Of a stretch of DNA of 64,000 nt, positions 7,946 through 16,395 are shown piece after piece. Made by a program: the position numbers and the translations under genes. This DNA comes from Glycomyces paridis (GTDB lineage Bacteria; Actinomycetota; Actinomycetes; Mycobacteriales; Micromonosporaceae), in the NCBI RefSeq assembly GCF_004912155.1, contig NZ_STGX01000007.1, positions 76,249 through 140,248 on the forward strand, written 5' to 3'. Position 1 is the stretch's first letter. Every line of letters starts with the position of its first letter. The notes beneath the pieces were generated by a model. It saw only the letters and a program-made list of their open reading frames with translations. It was not told the DNA's origin and searched no databases.

Positions 7946-10093
7946 TCAGCCCTTCTCCAGGTACTCCCCGCGGTCGGCGGCCAGGTCGTCGACGAGCGCC
8001 GCGAACGCGGGCTCGGCCTTCAGGTCCGGGTCGGCCGCGATGAGCGACGCGGCCTCGGCGCGCGCGGCGGCGATGATGTCGGCGTCCTTGAGCAGCGACA
8101 GGAGCCGCACGTGCGACTTCACGCCCGACTGCGCGGCCCCGAGCACGTCCCCCTCGCGGCGCTGCTCCAGGTCGAGCTCGGCCAGCGCGAAGCCGTCGGT
8201 GGTGGAGGCGACGGCGTCGAGGCGCTCGCGGGAGGTGGTGCCCTCGGGGACCTCGGAGACGAGGAGGCACAGTCCGGCGTGGGCACCGCGGCCGACGCGG
8301 CCGCGCAGCTGGTGGAGCTGGGAGATGCCGAAGCGTTCGGCGTCGAGGACGACCATCGCGGTGGCGTTGGGGACGTTGACGCCGACCTCGATGACGGTGG
8401 TGGCGACGAGGACGTCGAGGTCGCCGGCGGCGTAGGCGCGCATGACGCGGTCCTTCTCGTCGGCGTCGAGGCGGCCGTGGAGCAGTCCCAGGCGCAGGCC
8501 TTGGAGGGGGCCGTTGCGCAGGTACTCGATGGTGTCGGTGACGGCCAGGGGCGGGCGGCGCTCGGCGGAGGCGTCGTCCTCCTCGTCGCCGCCGACGCGT
8601 GGGCACACGAGGTAGGCCTGGCGTCCGGCGGCGACCTCTTCGCGCACGCGCGTCCAGGTGCGCTGCATCCAGCGCTGGTCGGTGTAGGGCACGACGTGGG
8701 TGGCGATGGGGATGCGTCCGGCGGGCAGTTCGGTGAGGCGGCTGGTCTCCAGGTCGCCGTAGACGGTCATCGCGACCGTGCGAGGGATGGGGGTGGCGGT
8801 CATGACGAGCGTGTGGGGGGTGTGCTCGGCCTTGGCGCGCAGGGCGTCGCGCTGCTCGACGCCGAAGCGGTGCTGCTCGTCGACGACGACGAGGCCGAGG
8901 GCGGCGAAGTCGACGCCGTCGTAGAGGAGGGCGTGGGTGCCGATGACGATCCCGGCGGCACCGGTCTTGATCAGGTCGAGGACGGTGCGGCGCTGGGCGG
9001 CGGTGGCGGAGCCGGTGAGGAGGGCGACGCGGGTCGCTTCCTGCGGTGCTCCCAGTTCGCCGCCGCGGGCGAGGTCGCCGAGCATCTCGGCGATCGACCG
9101 GTGGTGCTGGGCGGCGAGGACCTCGGTGGGGGCCAGGAGGGCGGCCTGGCCGCCGTGGGCGACGACCTGGAGCATGGCGCGCAGGGCGACGAGGGTCTTG
9201 CCGGAGCCGACGTCGCCTTGGAGGAGGCGGTGCATCGGGTGCTCGGCGGCGAGTTCGGCGGCGATCTCCTCGCCGACCTCGCGCTGGCCGTCGGTGAGGG
9301 TGAACGGCAGGCGGGCGTCGAAGGCGTCGAGGATCGCGCCTCCGGCGGGGTAGGGGTCGGCGGCCTCGTCGGCGGCGGCGGCCTTGCGGCGCACGAGCAC
9401 GGTCTGGAGGACGAGCGCCTCCTGCCATTTGAGGCGCTTCTTGGCGGCGCCGAGGACCTCGTGGTCCTCGGGGCGGTGGATGCGGTGCAGGGCTTCGCCG
9501 TAGCCGAGGAGGCCCAGGCGCGAGCGCAGCTCGCACGGGAGGGGGTCGGCGAGGTCGGGGACGAGGCCGAGGACGGTGTGGACGGCCTTCATGATCTTCC
9601 AGGACGGCAGTTCGGCGGTGCCGGGGTAGACCGGGAGGAGGCCGCTGGTGACGTTCCACTCGTCGACGAGGAAGTGCTGCGGGGAGTTGAGCTGGAGGCG
9701 GCCGTTGAACTGGCCGACCTTACCGACGAAGAGGCCCTGCTTGCCGGCGGTGAGGTGCTCTTTGAGCCAGGGCTGGTTGAAGTAGACGAGGGTGAGGGTG
9801 CGCCCGTCCTCGTCGGCGATGACCACTTCGAGGCGTTCGGCGCGGCGGGCCTTCTGGCCGGGGCGCTTGGGCTGGTATTTGCGGGCGACGGCGGCGCGGA
9901 CCTCGGCGAAGACGGTGACCTCCTCGCCGATGGCGAGGCGGCCGAGGTCGGGGCGCTCGCCTTGGCCGATGTAGCGGAACGGGTAGTGGCCGAGGAGGTC
10001 GCCGATGGTGTGGAGGCCCAGCTCCTCGGCGAGCTTCTCCGCGGACTTCTTGTCCAGGACCTCGCGCAGGCGGGTCTCCAGGCCGATGGTCAT
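7946..10093 (-). CDS. recG: ATP-dependent DNA helicase RecG
   Basis: 715 residues; remodels stalled forks and Holliday junctions. It has an N-terminal wedge/OB domain (GEEVTVFAEVRAAV), Walker A in LLQGDVGSGKTLVALRAML near residue 300, a Walker B DEQH box (VVVDEQHRFGVEQR), and helicase motifs MTATPIPRT and QLRGRVGRG. The open frame continues far upstream inside the DAK2 gene. The true start is ATG 10093, which overlaps the DAK2 stop by 4 nt (ATGA) and begins with the RecG-like MTIGLETRL. Confidence 0.96.
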   Translation of the reverse strand: MTIGLETRLREVLDKKSAEKLAEELGLHTIGDLLGHYPFRYIGQGERPDLGRLAIGEEVTVFAEVRAAVARKYQPKRPGQKARRAERLEVVIADEDGRTLTLVYFNQPWLKEHLTAGKQGLFVGKVGQFNGRLQLNSPQHFLVDEWNVTSGLLPVYPGTAELPSWKIMKAVHTVLGLVPDLADPLPCELRSRLGLLGYGEALHRIHRPEDHEVLGAAKKRLKWQEALVLQTVLVRRKAAAADEAADPYPAGGAILDAFDARLPFTLTDGQREVGEEIAAELAAEHPMHRLLQGDVGSGKTLVALRAMLQVVAHGGQAALLAPTEVLAAQHHRSIAEMLGDLARGGELGAPQEATRVALLTGSATAAQRRTVLDLIKTGAAGIVIGTHALLYDGVDFAALGLVVVDEQHRFGVEQRDALRAKAEHTPHTLVMTATPIPRTVAMTVYGDLETSRLTELPAGRIPIATHVVPYTDQRWMQRTWTRVREEVAAGRQAYLVCPRVGGDEEDDASAERRPPLAVTDTIEYLRNGPLQGLRLGLLHGRLDADEKDRVMRAYAAGDLDVLVATTVIEVGVNVPNATAMVVLDAERFGISQLHQLRGRVGRGAHAGLCLLVSEVPEGTTSRERLDAVASTTDGFALAELDLEQRREGDVLGAAQSGVKSHVRLLSLLKDADIIAAARAEAASLIAADPDLKAEPAFAALVDDLAADRGEYLEKG

Positions 10094-11682
10094 TCGGCTC
10101 CGATCAGCAGCAGCGGTTCGTCGTCTCCGGCGGGCAGCTGCTGGACCTCCACCAGCGGCCACGCCTCGCGGACATGATCGCTCAAGGCTGTGACAGTTTC
10201 GGTGTCCGACCCGGCGCCGGGCAGGACGGTGAGGAGTTCGGCGCCGCCGGCGCACAGCCGGTCGGCGAGGTCGCGCACGGCCTCGCGGGCGGTGTCGAAG
10301 ACGCCGAAGTCGGCCTCGCCGACGACGACGGCGACCCCTTCGGCCTCGGCTCGCAGCTCTCCGGTGCGGCAGGCGGCGGCGGCCTCGGCCATCGCGGCCA
10401 CGTCGTCGTCGAAGTGGCGTTCGGGGTCGTGGACGGCGAGCGCGGCGAGGCTCTGCACGACCGATCCGGTGGGGATGACGGTGACGCGGTAGCCGTCGCC
10501 GCGGGCGCCCTGCGCGCCCTCTCGCGCGGCGCGGGCGGCGTCGGGTCCGTCGGCGAGGACGACGGTGCTCCGGCCGCCTGCGGCGCGCACGGCCGCGAGG
10601 GCCTCGCGCACGCGGTCGGGCCCGGTGGTGGTGGCGCCGTCGCGGTCGAGGAACTCGCGGACTCGGGCGGCCGCGGTGGCGACGAGGACGGTGCGCGGCG
10701 TGGCGGGCCGGTCCGCGCGGGCCGGGCGCGGGGGCGCGGTGTCGTCGAAACGGGTCACCGAGATGCGGTGCACCCGCCCGCGTTCGATGCCCGCCTCGAT
10801 CGCGGCGCCGATGTCGTTGACGTGCACGTGGACGTTGAACGTGGTGACGTCGGCGGCGGCGCGCGAGCCGATGATGACCACCGAGTCGCCGAGGTCGGTG
10901 AGCCGGTGGCGCAGCTCGGCGGCGGCCGGGGCGTTCGATTCGAGCAGGTACTGGACCTCGTACCCGAACGCTTCGGAACCGGACTCGCGCGGGACCTCCT
11001 CGACTTCGGAGACCGCACGGACGCGGTGGCGTTCGAGAAGGTCGAGTGCGCCGGTCGACACCGACCCGGTGAGGGTCTCGACCAGTGCTTCGAGCAGGAG
11101 CGTCAGTGCGAGCCCCCCGGCGTCGACCACACCGGCGCGCGCGAGTGCGGGCAGCTGGCCCGGGGTCGCGGCCACCGCTTCGGCGGCCGCCTCGGCGGCG
11201 GCGCGCGCGGCCGAGACGAACCCGAACGGGGCGGCCTTCGCGGCCGCCGAGGCGGCCGCCTCGGCGACGGTGAGGATCGTCCCGGCGGTGGGGACGGCGA
11301 CCGCGGCGGTCGCGGCGTCGGTGGCCGTGCGCAGGCCGCCCGCGAAGCCCTTCGCGTCGATCTCGTCGCCGTTCCACGCGTCCGCGAGCCCGCGGAGCAT
11401 CTGGGCGAGGATCACCCCCGAGTTCCCCCGCGCCGACAGCAGCGCCCGACCCGCGGCCTCGTCAAGGAGCGCTTCGAGCCCGAGCCCGGGAGTGGCGCCC
11501 TGGAAGGCCGCCTGGAGGGTCGCGAGCATGTTCGTGGCCGTGTCGGAGTCGGCGACGGGGAACACGTTCAGCTCGTCGACGCCGCGCCGGTGGCGTGTCA
11601 ACGTGTCGATGCCGCGCGCGGCCCATTCGCGCATGACGTCCGCGTCCAGGGCCTGGCGTCCGGTCTCAGGGATTTCCACCAC
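10090..11682 (-). CDS. DAK2-domain protein (FakA/YloV-like kinase)
   Basis: 530 residues. Residues 15-215 form a DhaL/DAK2 nucleotide-binding domain (ELNVFPVADSDTATNML, ARGNSGVILAQML, VDAGGLALTLLLEAL). The remainder matches the C-terminal half of the YloV/FakA family (GSEAFGYEVQYLLE, LGDSVVIIGS, FNVHVHVNDIG). In Firmicutes FakA phosphorylates fatty acids with a FakB partner; the actinobacterial substrate is unproven. The gene is coupled to recG by a 4-nt overlap. No FakB (DegV-family) gene is visible in the window. Confidence 0.88.
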   Translation of the reverse strand: MVEIPETGRQALDADVMREWAARGIDTLTRHRRGVDELNVFPVADSDTATNMLATLQAAFQGATPGLGLEALLDEAAGRALLSARGNSGVILAQMLRGLADAWNGDEIDAKGFAGGLRTATDAATAAVAVPTAGTILTVAEAAASAAAKAAPFGFVSAARAAAEAAAEAVAATPGQLPALARAGVVDAGGLALTLLLEALVETLTGSVSTGALDLLERHRVRAVSEVEEVPRESGSEAFGYEVQYLLESNAPAAAELRHRLTDLGDSVVIIGSRAAADVTTFNVHVHVNDIGAAIEAGIERGRVHRISVTRFDDTAPPRPARADRPATPRTVLVATAAARVREFLDRDGATTTGPDRVREALAAVRAAGGRSTVVLADGPDAARAAREGAQGARGDGYRVTVIPTGSVVQSLAALAVHDPERHFDDDVAAMAEAAAACRTGELRAEAEGVAVVVGEADFGVFDTAREAVRDLADRLCAGGAELLTVLPGAGSDTETVTALSDHVREAWPLVEVQQLPAGDDEPLLLIGAE

Positions 11683-11775
11683 GGGCCATGAGGATACGCC
11701 TCGGTCGCGACCGGCGGTAGTACCCGGCGCAATGGGGGGAAGCGCGGAGGCCGCCGGGTCGGCCCCGAGAACGAA

Positions 11776-11815
11776 CCCGGGGAGTCGGGCCGATCGCTCG
11801 GCCGGACTCCCGGGG
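11776..11815 (-). terminator. Hairpin terminator after the Pro-rich membrane protein gene
   Basis: Two nested stems: outer arms 11776-11786 and 11805-11814 with a bulge, inner GGCCGA/TCGGCC arms 11788-11793 and 11798-11803. It lies 33 nt past the stop of the minus-strand gene at 11848. Confidence 0.55.
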
Positions 11816-11847
11816 GCCGTTCATGCGGCGCTCACGCGCCCGATCGG

Positions 11848-13017
11848 TCAGGGACCGAAGGACAGGCTCAATCGCATCGCCTCGACGGCGCCGACGTGGT
11901 CGCCGCTCGCGATGCCGACGAAGCCGAGGTAGCCGTCGGCGCTGTCGATGATGGCCGTGAACACGGTCTGGTCACCCACCGTGAAGGACCGGAACTCGGC
12001 CGATCGCGCGTCGACGCGGTACGAGGTGGTGGCGACGTCGCCGCCGACCTCCCCGCCGAGCCCTTCGGCGACCTTGAGTCCGAGCGCCTCACTGAGTTCG
12101 GGGAGGCTCGACTCCTCGGTGACGCCCAACTGCGCGGGGTCGAATACGCCCACGTAAGCCGACGCCGCGCCCTCGTCCACGGCGGTGCCGGTCGCGTTCT
12201 CGAAGACCCCCGGGATCTCGGTGTTCTCGGCCCAGGCCGAGGTCGTGAGCACGCTCAGGCCGGAGGCGTCGTTCGCGACGACGACATCGGCCGGAAGCGC
12301 GGGTTCCGGGGACTCGATCGTGCCGGTCTGCTGGGCGTCCGGGTCGCCGTCCTTGGGACCGAAGAGCACGAAGCCGCCGACGCCGAGGGCCGCGGCGATG
12401 ACGACCACTCCGACGAGCAGCAGCCACATCAGGCCCTTGCCGCCCTTCTTCTTGCGCTGGATGGCGTCGGGGGCGCCCCACGGCTGCGCGCCGCCGCCGG
12501 AGACGGGGACGAGCTGGCCGCCCTGCGGGCCGAACTGGCCGCCGCCGTAAGGAGGCTGGCCGTAGGGCGGCTGGCCCGGCATCCCTGAGACGGGCATTCC
12601 GGAGGCGGGGATCGAGGAGACCGGCGGCATCCCCGAGACCGGCATGCCGGAGACGGGCATCCCGCCGCCGCCGCCGAACGGGTCCGAGGCGGGTATCGCC
12701 TGATACTGCTGCGGGGCGTCGAACGGCGCCGCGGGCATCCCCGGGTGGGGTTGCGGGGGCGCGTCGAAGGGGGAGACGGGGACGCCGGGAGGCGGCCCGT
12801 ACTGCGGGGAGGGGGCGCCGGGGGCACCCACGTACTTGACGGTCCCGTCGACGTCCTCGACCGGGACCTGCTGGCTCATCGGAGACATGCGCTGGCTCTC
12901 CGGCGACCACGGCGGCGGTTCCTCGGTCGGCGGCTGCTCTTGGGGGCGGTACACCGGAGGCTGTTGCTGCTGCGAGGGCTGCCAGCCGTCGGCGGGCTGC
13001 TGCGGGGTGTTGCTCAT
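11848..13017 (-). CDS. Pro/Gln-rich single-pass membrane protein, function unknown
   Basis: 389 residues in three parts. Residues 1-190 are low-complexity cytoplasmic sequence rich in Pro, Gln and Gly, with a tandem GMPVSGMPVSGMPPVSSIP block and QPPYGQPPYGGG. A KKKGGKG stop-transfer cluster precedes one membrane helix (LMWLLLVGVVVIAAALGVGG, about 197-220). The exported part of about 165 residues is folded-looking and ends in LSLSFGP. This layout is common for actinobacterial envelope proteins without assigned function. It lies between the DAK2-recG operon and the divergent rpmB. Confidence 0.75.
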   Translation of the reverse strand: MSNTPQQPADGWQPSQQQQPPVYRPQEQPPTEEPPPWSPESQRMSPMSQQVPVEDVDGTVKYVGAPGAPSPQYGPPPGVPVSPFDAPPQPHPGMPAAPFDAPQQYQAIPASDPFGGGGGMPVSGMPVSGMPPVSSIPASGMPVSGMPGQPPYGQPPYGGGQFGPQGGQLVPVSGGGAQPWGAPDAIQRKKKGGKGLMWLLLVGVVVIAAALGVGGFVLFGPKDGDPDAQQTGTIESPEPALPADVVVANDASGLSVLTTSAWAENTEIPGVFENATGTAVDEGAASAYVGVFDPAQLGVTEESSLPELSEALGLKVAEGLGGEVGGDVATTSYRVDARSAEFRSFTVGDQTVFTAIIDSADGYLGFVGIASGDHVGAVEAMRLSLSFGP

Positions 13018-13416
13018 GTTCGACTCACCAAAGAATATATGGGCATCGGCACATCACTTGTATGCGGCCAGCCTACGGGATTACCGCCCATCCTAGAGTC
13101 ACCGACCGTAGCCGCCCGCGGCAGCCGCCACAGTACAGAGCTGCCCCCGAGCGTCCTGGGAGGACCGAGCGATCGGTGCAATCCGGGCTCGGGACCGCTT
13201 GCGGCGCACGCGCATCGCCCCGGTGAACTCGGCAGGGGGCGGGCGCGCGGGGGCCCGGTCCCGCGGCGACGCGCCCGGTGCCCGGCACGGACCGGCAGCC
13301 GCTGTGGCGCAGGTCCCGCCACCTGGATGGCCGCGGGTCTCCGGGGTCCGTTAGAATTGCCGGGTTGTCCGCCGTCCGGGCGGGCCGATTGAACGTCAAT
13401 GCAGGAGTTATGGATT
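13018..13416. other. Divergent intergenic region, 399 nt, upstream of rpmB
   Basis: Contains the promoters for the Pro-rich membrane protein (minus) and rpmB (plus). A TTAGAAT at 13351-13357, 60 nt before the rpmB ATG, is a plausible -10 hexamer; no convincing -35 was found. A GCAGGAG at 13400-13406 is the likely rpmB ribosome-binding site. No gene is seen. Confidence 0.4.
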
Positions 13417-13608
13417 ATGTCGAGCGTGTGTGAAGTCTGCGCCAAGCGCCCGGGCTTCGGCAACAACGTCCCGTGGTCCCACAAGAAGACCCGCCGCCGT
13501 TGGAACCCGAACCTGCAGACCATCCGCATCGCGACCGGCTCCGGTGACAACAAGCGCCGCGCCAAGGTCTGCACTTCGTGCATCAAGGCCGGCAAGGTCA
13601 CCCGCTAA
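13417..13608 (+). CDS. rpmB: 50S ribosomal protein L28
   Basis: 63 residues beginning MSSVCEVCAKRPGFGNNVPW. The KKTRRRWNPNLQ core and the C-terminal CTSCIKAGKVTR are typical of L28. The paired cysteines (CEVC near the start, CTSC near the end) mark the zinc-binding (C+) form. The downstream ATG 13417 is used because the extra residues from 13399 are not family-like. Divergence from the DAK2-recG block is the usual actinobacterial arrangement. Confidence 0.95.
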   Translation: MSSVCEVCAKRPGFGNNVPWSHKKTRRRWNPNLQTIRIATGSGDNKRRAKVCTSCIKAGKVTR

Positions 13609-13631
13609 GGGCTGACGCCGCGAAAGACTTA

Positions 13632-13657
13632 CGCCGCCGGGGTTCTCCCCGGCGGCG
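13632..13657 (+). terminator. Terminator of rpmB
   Basis: Perfect 11-bp GC stem (13632-13642 and 13647-13657), TTCT loop, followed by ATTTGT, 23 nt after the rpmB stop. Confidence 0.8.
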
Positions 13658-13793
13658 ATTTGTCGTCCCCGCAGGAAGGTCGTACGTCGCAGCCCAAGCG
13701 ACCCGCGCCGCCTGTGATTCACGCGACAGATTCGAGCTGGAGCAGCGAAAATGTCGCACCCGGGCGTGAAAGTGGCGGAAGGGTGCTTTGCTT

Positions 13794-13811
13794 ACCCACC
13801 CTGGGTGGGAG
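13794..13811 (-). terminator. Short hairpin downstream of thiL
   Basis: CCCACC/GGTGGG arms around CTG, about 95 nt past the thiL stop on the minus strand. The core resembles the hairpin at 6011-6040. A terminator role is tentative. Confidence 0.4.
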
Positions 13812-13905
13812 AACCCCTTCTCGCCCACCGCTCCCCCGCCCCACACCCCCCCCAACGGGGCTCTGGCGACCTGGCCGGTGCTCTCGTTCGGTTCCCGCAG
13901 GTCGG

Positions 13906-14859
13906 TCAGGTCGATTCGGCGAAGTGGTCCCAGCCGGTCGGGCCGGTCCAACGGCGGCCGTTCACTGTCACGCCGGTGCCTTCGGCGACGGTGCCGATGC
14001 TTCTCCAGCCTTCGGGGAGGATCGCGTCGGCGGCGAAGGTGGCCGCCAGCGCGTGGTCTTCGCCGCCGGTCAGGACCCAGCGGCGGGCGTCGGAGCCGAG
14101 GGCTTCGGCGGCGTTGCGCATGGTCTCGGGGATGGGCAGGGAGGGGGCGTCGACGTCGATGGAGACGCCGGAGGCCGCGGCGATGTGGCCGAGGTCGGCG
14201 AGGAGGCCGTCGGAGACGTCGATCATGGCGTTCACGCCCATGAGAGCGGCGTCGCGTCCGGCCGCGTAGGGCGGCTGCGGCCGGCGGTAGGCGCCGACGA
14301 GGGCGCCCGGGGAGCGGAAGCCGCGGGAGAGGATGTTGAGGCCGGCGGCGGCCCAGCCGGTGCGGCCCGCGAGGGCGAGGGTGTCGCCGGGGCGGGCGCC
14401 GGCGCGGGTGACCGGTTCGCGGCCTTCGAGGTCGCCGAGGGCGGTGACGGTGACGGTGAGCTGGTCGCCTCTGGTGGTGTCGCCGCCGACGACGGCCGAG
14501 GAGGTCGCGGCGGCTTCGGCGGCGAGGCCGGAGGCGAGGCCTTCGAGCCATTCGGCGGGCGTGTCCTGGGGCGCGGCGACCGCGACGAGGAGCGCGGTGG
14601 GGCGGGCGCCCATGGCGGCGATGTCGGCGAGGTTCGCGGCGGCGGCCTTGTGGCCGACGTCGGCGGCCGAGCACCAGTCACGGCGGAAGTGCCGGCCTTC
14701 GACGAGCATGTCGGTGCAGGCGACGACGCGCCCGTCGGGCGCGGCCACCACCGCGGCGTCGTCGCCCGGTCCGAGCACGACGGCCGGGGTGGTCCCGAAA
14801 TGGCGGGTGAAGCGTTCGATCAGTCGGAACTCGCCGACCTCGGCGACGGTCTCGCTCAC
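13906..14859 (-). CDS. thiL: Thiamine-monophosphate kinase
   Basis: About 317 residues; phosphorylates thiamine monophosphate to the diphosphate cofactor. Family motifs: GEFRLIERF near the start, LGPGDDAAVV, CTDMLVEGRHF, NLADIAAMGARP, VVGGDTTRG, and DVSDGLLADLGHIA. GTG 14859 (MSETVAEVGEF) is chosen because a GAGGA lies upstream; GTG 14898 would add 13 unlike residues. It sits next to the divergent stand-alone AsnC gene, a conserved actinobacterial neighbourhood. Confidence 0.94.
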   Translation of the reverse strand: MSETVAEVGEFRLIERFTRHFGTTPAVVLGPGDDAAVVAAPDGRVVACTDMLVEGRHFRRDWCSAADVGHKAAAANLADIAAMGARPTALLVAVAAPQDTPAEWLEGLASGLAAEAAATSSAVVGGDTTRGDQLTVTVTALGDLEGREPVTRAGARPGDTLALAGRTGWAAAGLNILSRGFRSPGALVGAYRRPQPPYAAGRDAALMGVNAMIDVSDGLLADLGHIAAASGVSIDVDAPSLPIPETMRNAAEALGSDARRWVLTGGEDHALAATFAADAILPEGWRSIGTVAEGTGVTVNGRRWTGPTGWDHFAEST

Positions 14860-15002
14860 GTTCGGATCAGTCCTCGGGCGCTTGAAGGTCGGTGGCACAC
14901 TGGGTTATCTTCGCGCAACGGCGATCGGGAAGGCGTCAGGCCCGCCCGTGTCGGGTTCGTCCCCCGGTCCCCGTGGCCGCCCGGCTGCTGAGGAGGCCTG
15001 TG

Positions 15003-15236
15003 ATGGTACAGGCGTACATGCTGATCCAGACCGAGGTCGGGACGGCCGATCAGGTCGCCGCGGCCGTGGCCGCGATCGAGGGCGTGGTGCGGGTCGACTC
15101 GGTCGCGGGACCGTACGACGTGGTGGCCCTCACCGAGGCCGCCACCGCCGATCTGCTCAGCGCGGCGGTGGTCGGTAAAATCCAGCGGGTCGCGGGCATC
15201 ACCCGCACGCTGACCTGTTCGATTCTCAAGTGCTGA
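15003..15236 (+). CDS. Stand-alone Lrp/AsnC ligand-binding (RAM) domain protein
   Basis: 77 residues forming only the effector-binding half of Lrp/AsnC regulators (MVQAYMLIQTEVGTADQV, then GVVRVDSVAGPYDVVALTEA). No DNA-binding helix-turn-helix is encoded. A GGAGG lies 6 nt before ATG 15003. Such SraC-like domains form oligomers that bind small molecules or modulate full-length Lrp proteins; the ligand here is unknown. The gene overlaps or abuts DUF3515. Confidence 0.88.
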   Translation: MVQAYMLIQTEVGTADQVAAAVAAIEGVVRVDSVAGPYDVVALTEAATADLLSAAVVGKIQRVAGITRTLTCSILKC

Positions 15237-15250
15237 GGGGCGCGGTCCTG

Positions 15251-15799
15251 GTGGTCTCTAAGGGCAAGTCCCGGCTCCCGGCGGTCGTGGCGACCGCCGT
15301 GGCCGTGCCGGTGGCCGTCGTCGCCGGCGTGCTGGTGTTCAACGCGATCGCCCCGGCGGCCGAGAGCGACGTCCTGGTGCAGGAGGACCTCTCGCCGGTG
15401 ACCGTCGCGGTCCCCGAGCTGTCCGAGGAGGACGCGGTGGTGTGCCTGGCACTCACCGCGACCGCCCCGCACGAGGCCGGCGGCCTGGAGGCCCGCCCCG
15501 TCGAGGGCGGGGCCGGCGCGGCCGAGGCGGTCATGGCGTACGGCGACCCGGCGACGGTGGCGACCTGCGGGGCCGAGCCGGTCGCGGTGGAGGACACCGC
15601 GGCGGTCTTCAAGCTCAACGGCGTGTGCTGGTACTCCGACGAGGCGGGCCTGGACTGGGTGACGCTCGACCGGGCGGTGCCGGTGTCGGTGTCGGTTCCC
15701 GAGGAGGTCGACCAGCCGGTGGACGTGCTCAACGACCTGTCGACGGTGATCGCCGACAAGATCGAGACGGCCGAGGACGCGCCGACCGGGTGCGAGTGA
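15251..15799 (+). CDS. DUF3515 membrane-anchored protein
   Basis: About 182 residues. One N-terminal membrane anchor ([20 protein letters not shown]) is followed by an exported domain with several Cys residues ([31 protein letters not shown]) matching DUF3515. The start is uncertain: GTG 15230 overlaps the upstream stop, while GTG 15251 or 15254 follow a GAGGGG at workable distance. Function is unknown; the family is restricted to actinobacteria and usually adjoins ddl, which is not here. Confidence 0.85.
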   Translation: MVSKGKSRLPAVVATAVAVPVAVVAGVLVFNAIAPAAESDVLVQEDLSPVTVAVPELSEEDAVVCLALTATAPHEAGGLEARPVEGGAGAAEAVMAYGDPATVATCGAEPVAVEDTAAVFKLNGVCWYSDEAGLDWVTLDRAVPVSVSVPEEVDQPVDVLNDLSTVIADKIETAEDAPTGCE

Positions 15800-16395
15800 G
15801 CGCGCCCGAGCGCTCGTTCTTCTCCCGGGACCCGGTGGAAGTGGCTCCCGAGCTGCTGGGCCGCACGGTGACCGCGAACGGCGTCACGATCCGCCTGGCG
15901 GAGGTCGAGGCGTACCGCGAGGACGATCCGGCCTCGCACTCCTTCCGCGGCAGGACCGCCCGCACGGCCGTCATGTTCGGCCCGGCGGGCTTCCTCTACG
16001 TCTACTTCACCTACGGGATGCACTACTGCGCCAACCTGGTCTGCGGCGTGCCCGGCGCGGGTGCGGCGGTGCTGCTGCGCGCCGGGGAGGTCGTCGCGGG
16101 CGCGGACGCGGCGAGGGCCCGGCGCGGCGCGAACTGCGCCGACCGCGACCTCGCGCGGGGACCGGCGAGGCTGGCGCAGGCGCTGGGCTGGGACCGGTCC
16201 GACGACGGCCGCGACATGGTCGGGTCCGTCGGCGGACCCGGGGCCGCGGCCCGGGTGCTGTCCGGTCCGCGCACCGGCGTCTCCAAGGCCGCGGACACGC
16301 CGTGGCGGTTCTGGCTCGCGGACGACCGGTTCGTGTCGCCGTACAAGCGCCATCCGAAGGCGCCGCCCGCGAGCCCGCAGGTCAGTCGAGCCTGA
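15796..16395 (+). CDS. DNA-3-methyladenine glycosylase (AAG/MPG family)
   Basis: 199 residues, removing alkylated purines from DNA. The family start [18 protein letters not shown], the catalytic region [20 protein letters not shown], the intercalating [12 protein letters not shown] and LRAGE are all recognisable. GTG 15796 overlaps the DUF3515 stop by 4 nt (GTGA), indicating coupling. The last 14 nt overlap the convergent GH26-like gene. Confidence 0.94.
   Translation: MSAPERSFFSRDPVEVAPELLGRTVTANGVTIRLAEVEAYREDDPASHSFRGRTARTAVMFGPAGFLYVYFTYGMHYCANLVCGVPGAGAAVLLRAGEVVAGADAARARRGANCADRDLARGPARLAQALGWDRSDDGRDMVGSVGGPGAAARVLSGPRTGVSKAADTPWRFWLADDRFVSPYKRHPKAPPASPQVSRA

Noticed and set aside
7268-10177. 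969-residue open frame on the plus strand
   Set aside because: Antisense to rsmD and recG, whose motifs are clear; composition (Gly/Val/Glu/Asp-rich runs) is typical of an antisense frame.
10094-11377. N-terminal extension of RecG to 1143 residues
   Set aside because: The extension overlaps the DAK2 gene out of frame and has no domain; the 4-nt ATGA overlap gives a normal RecG start.
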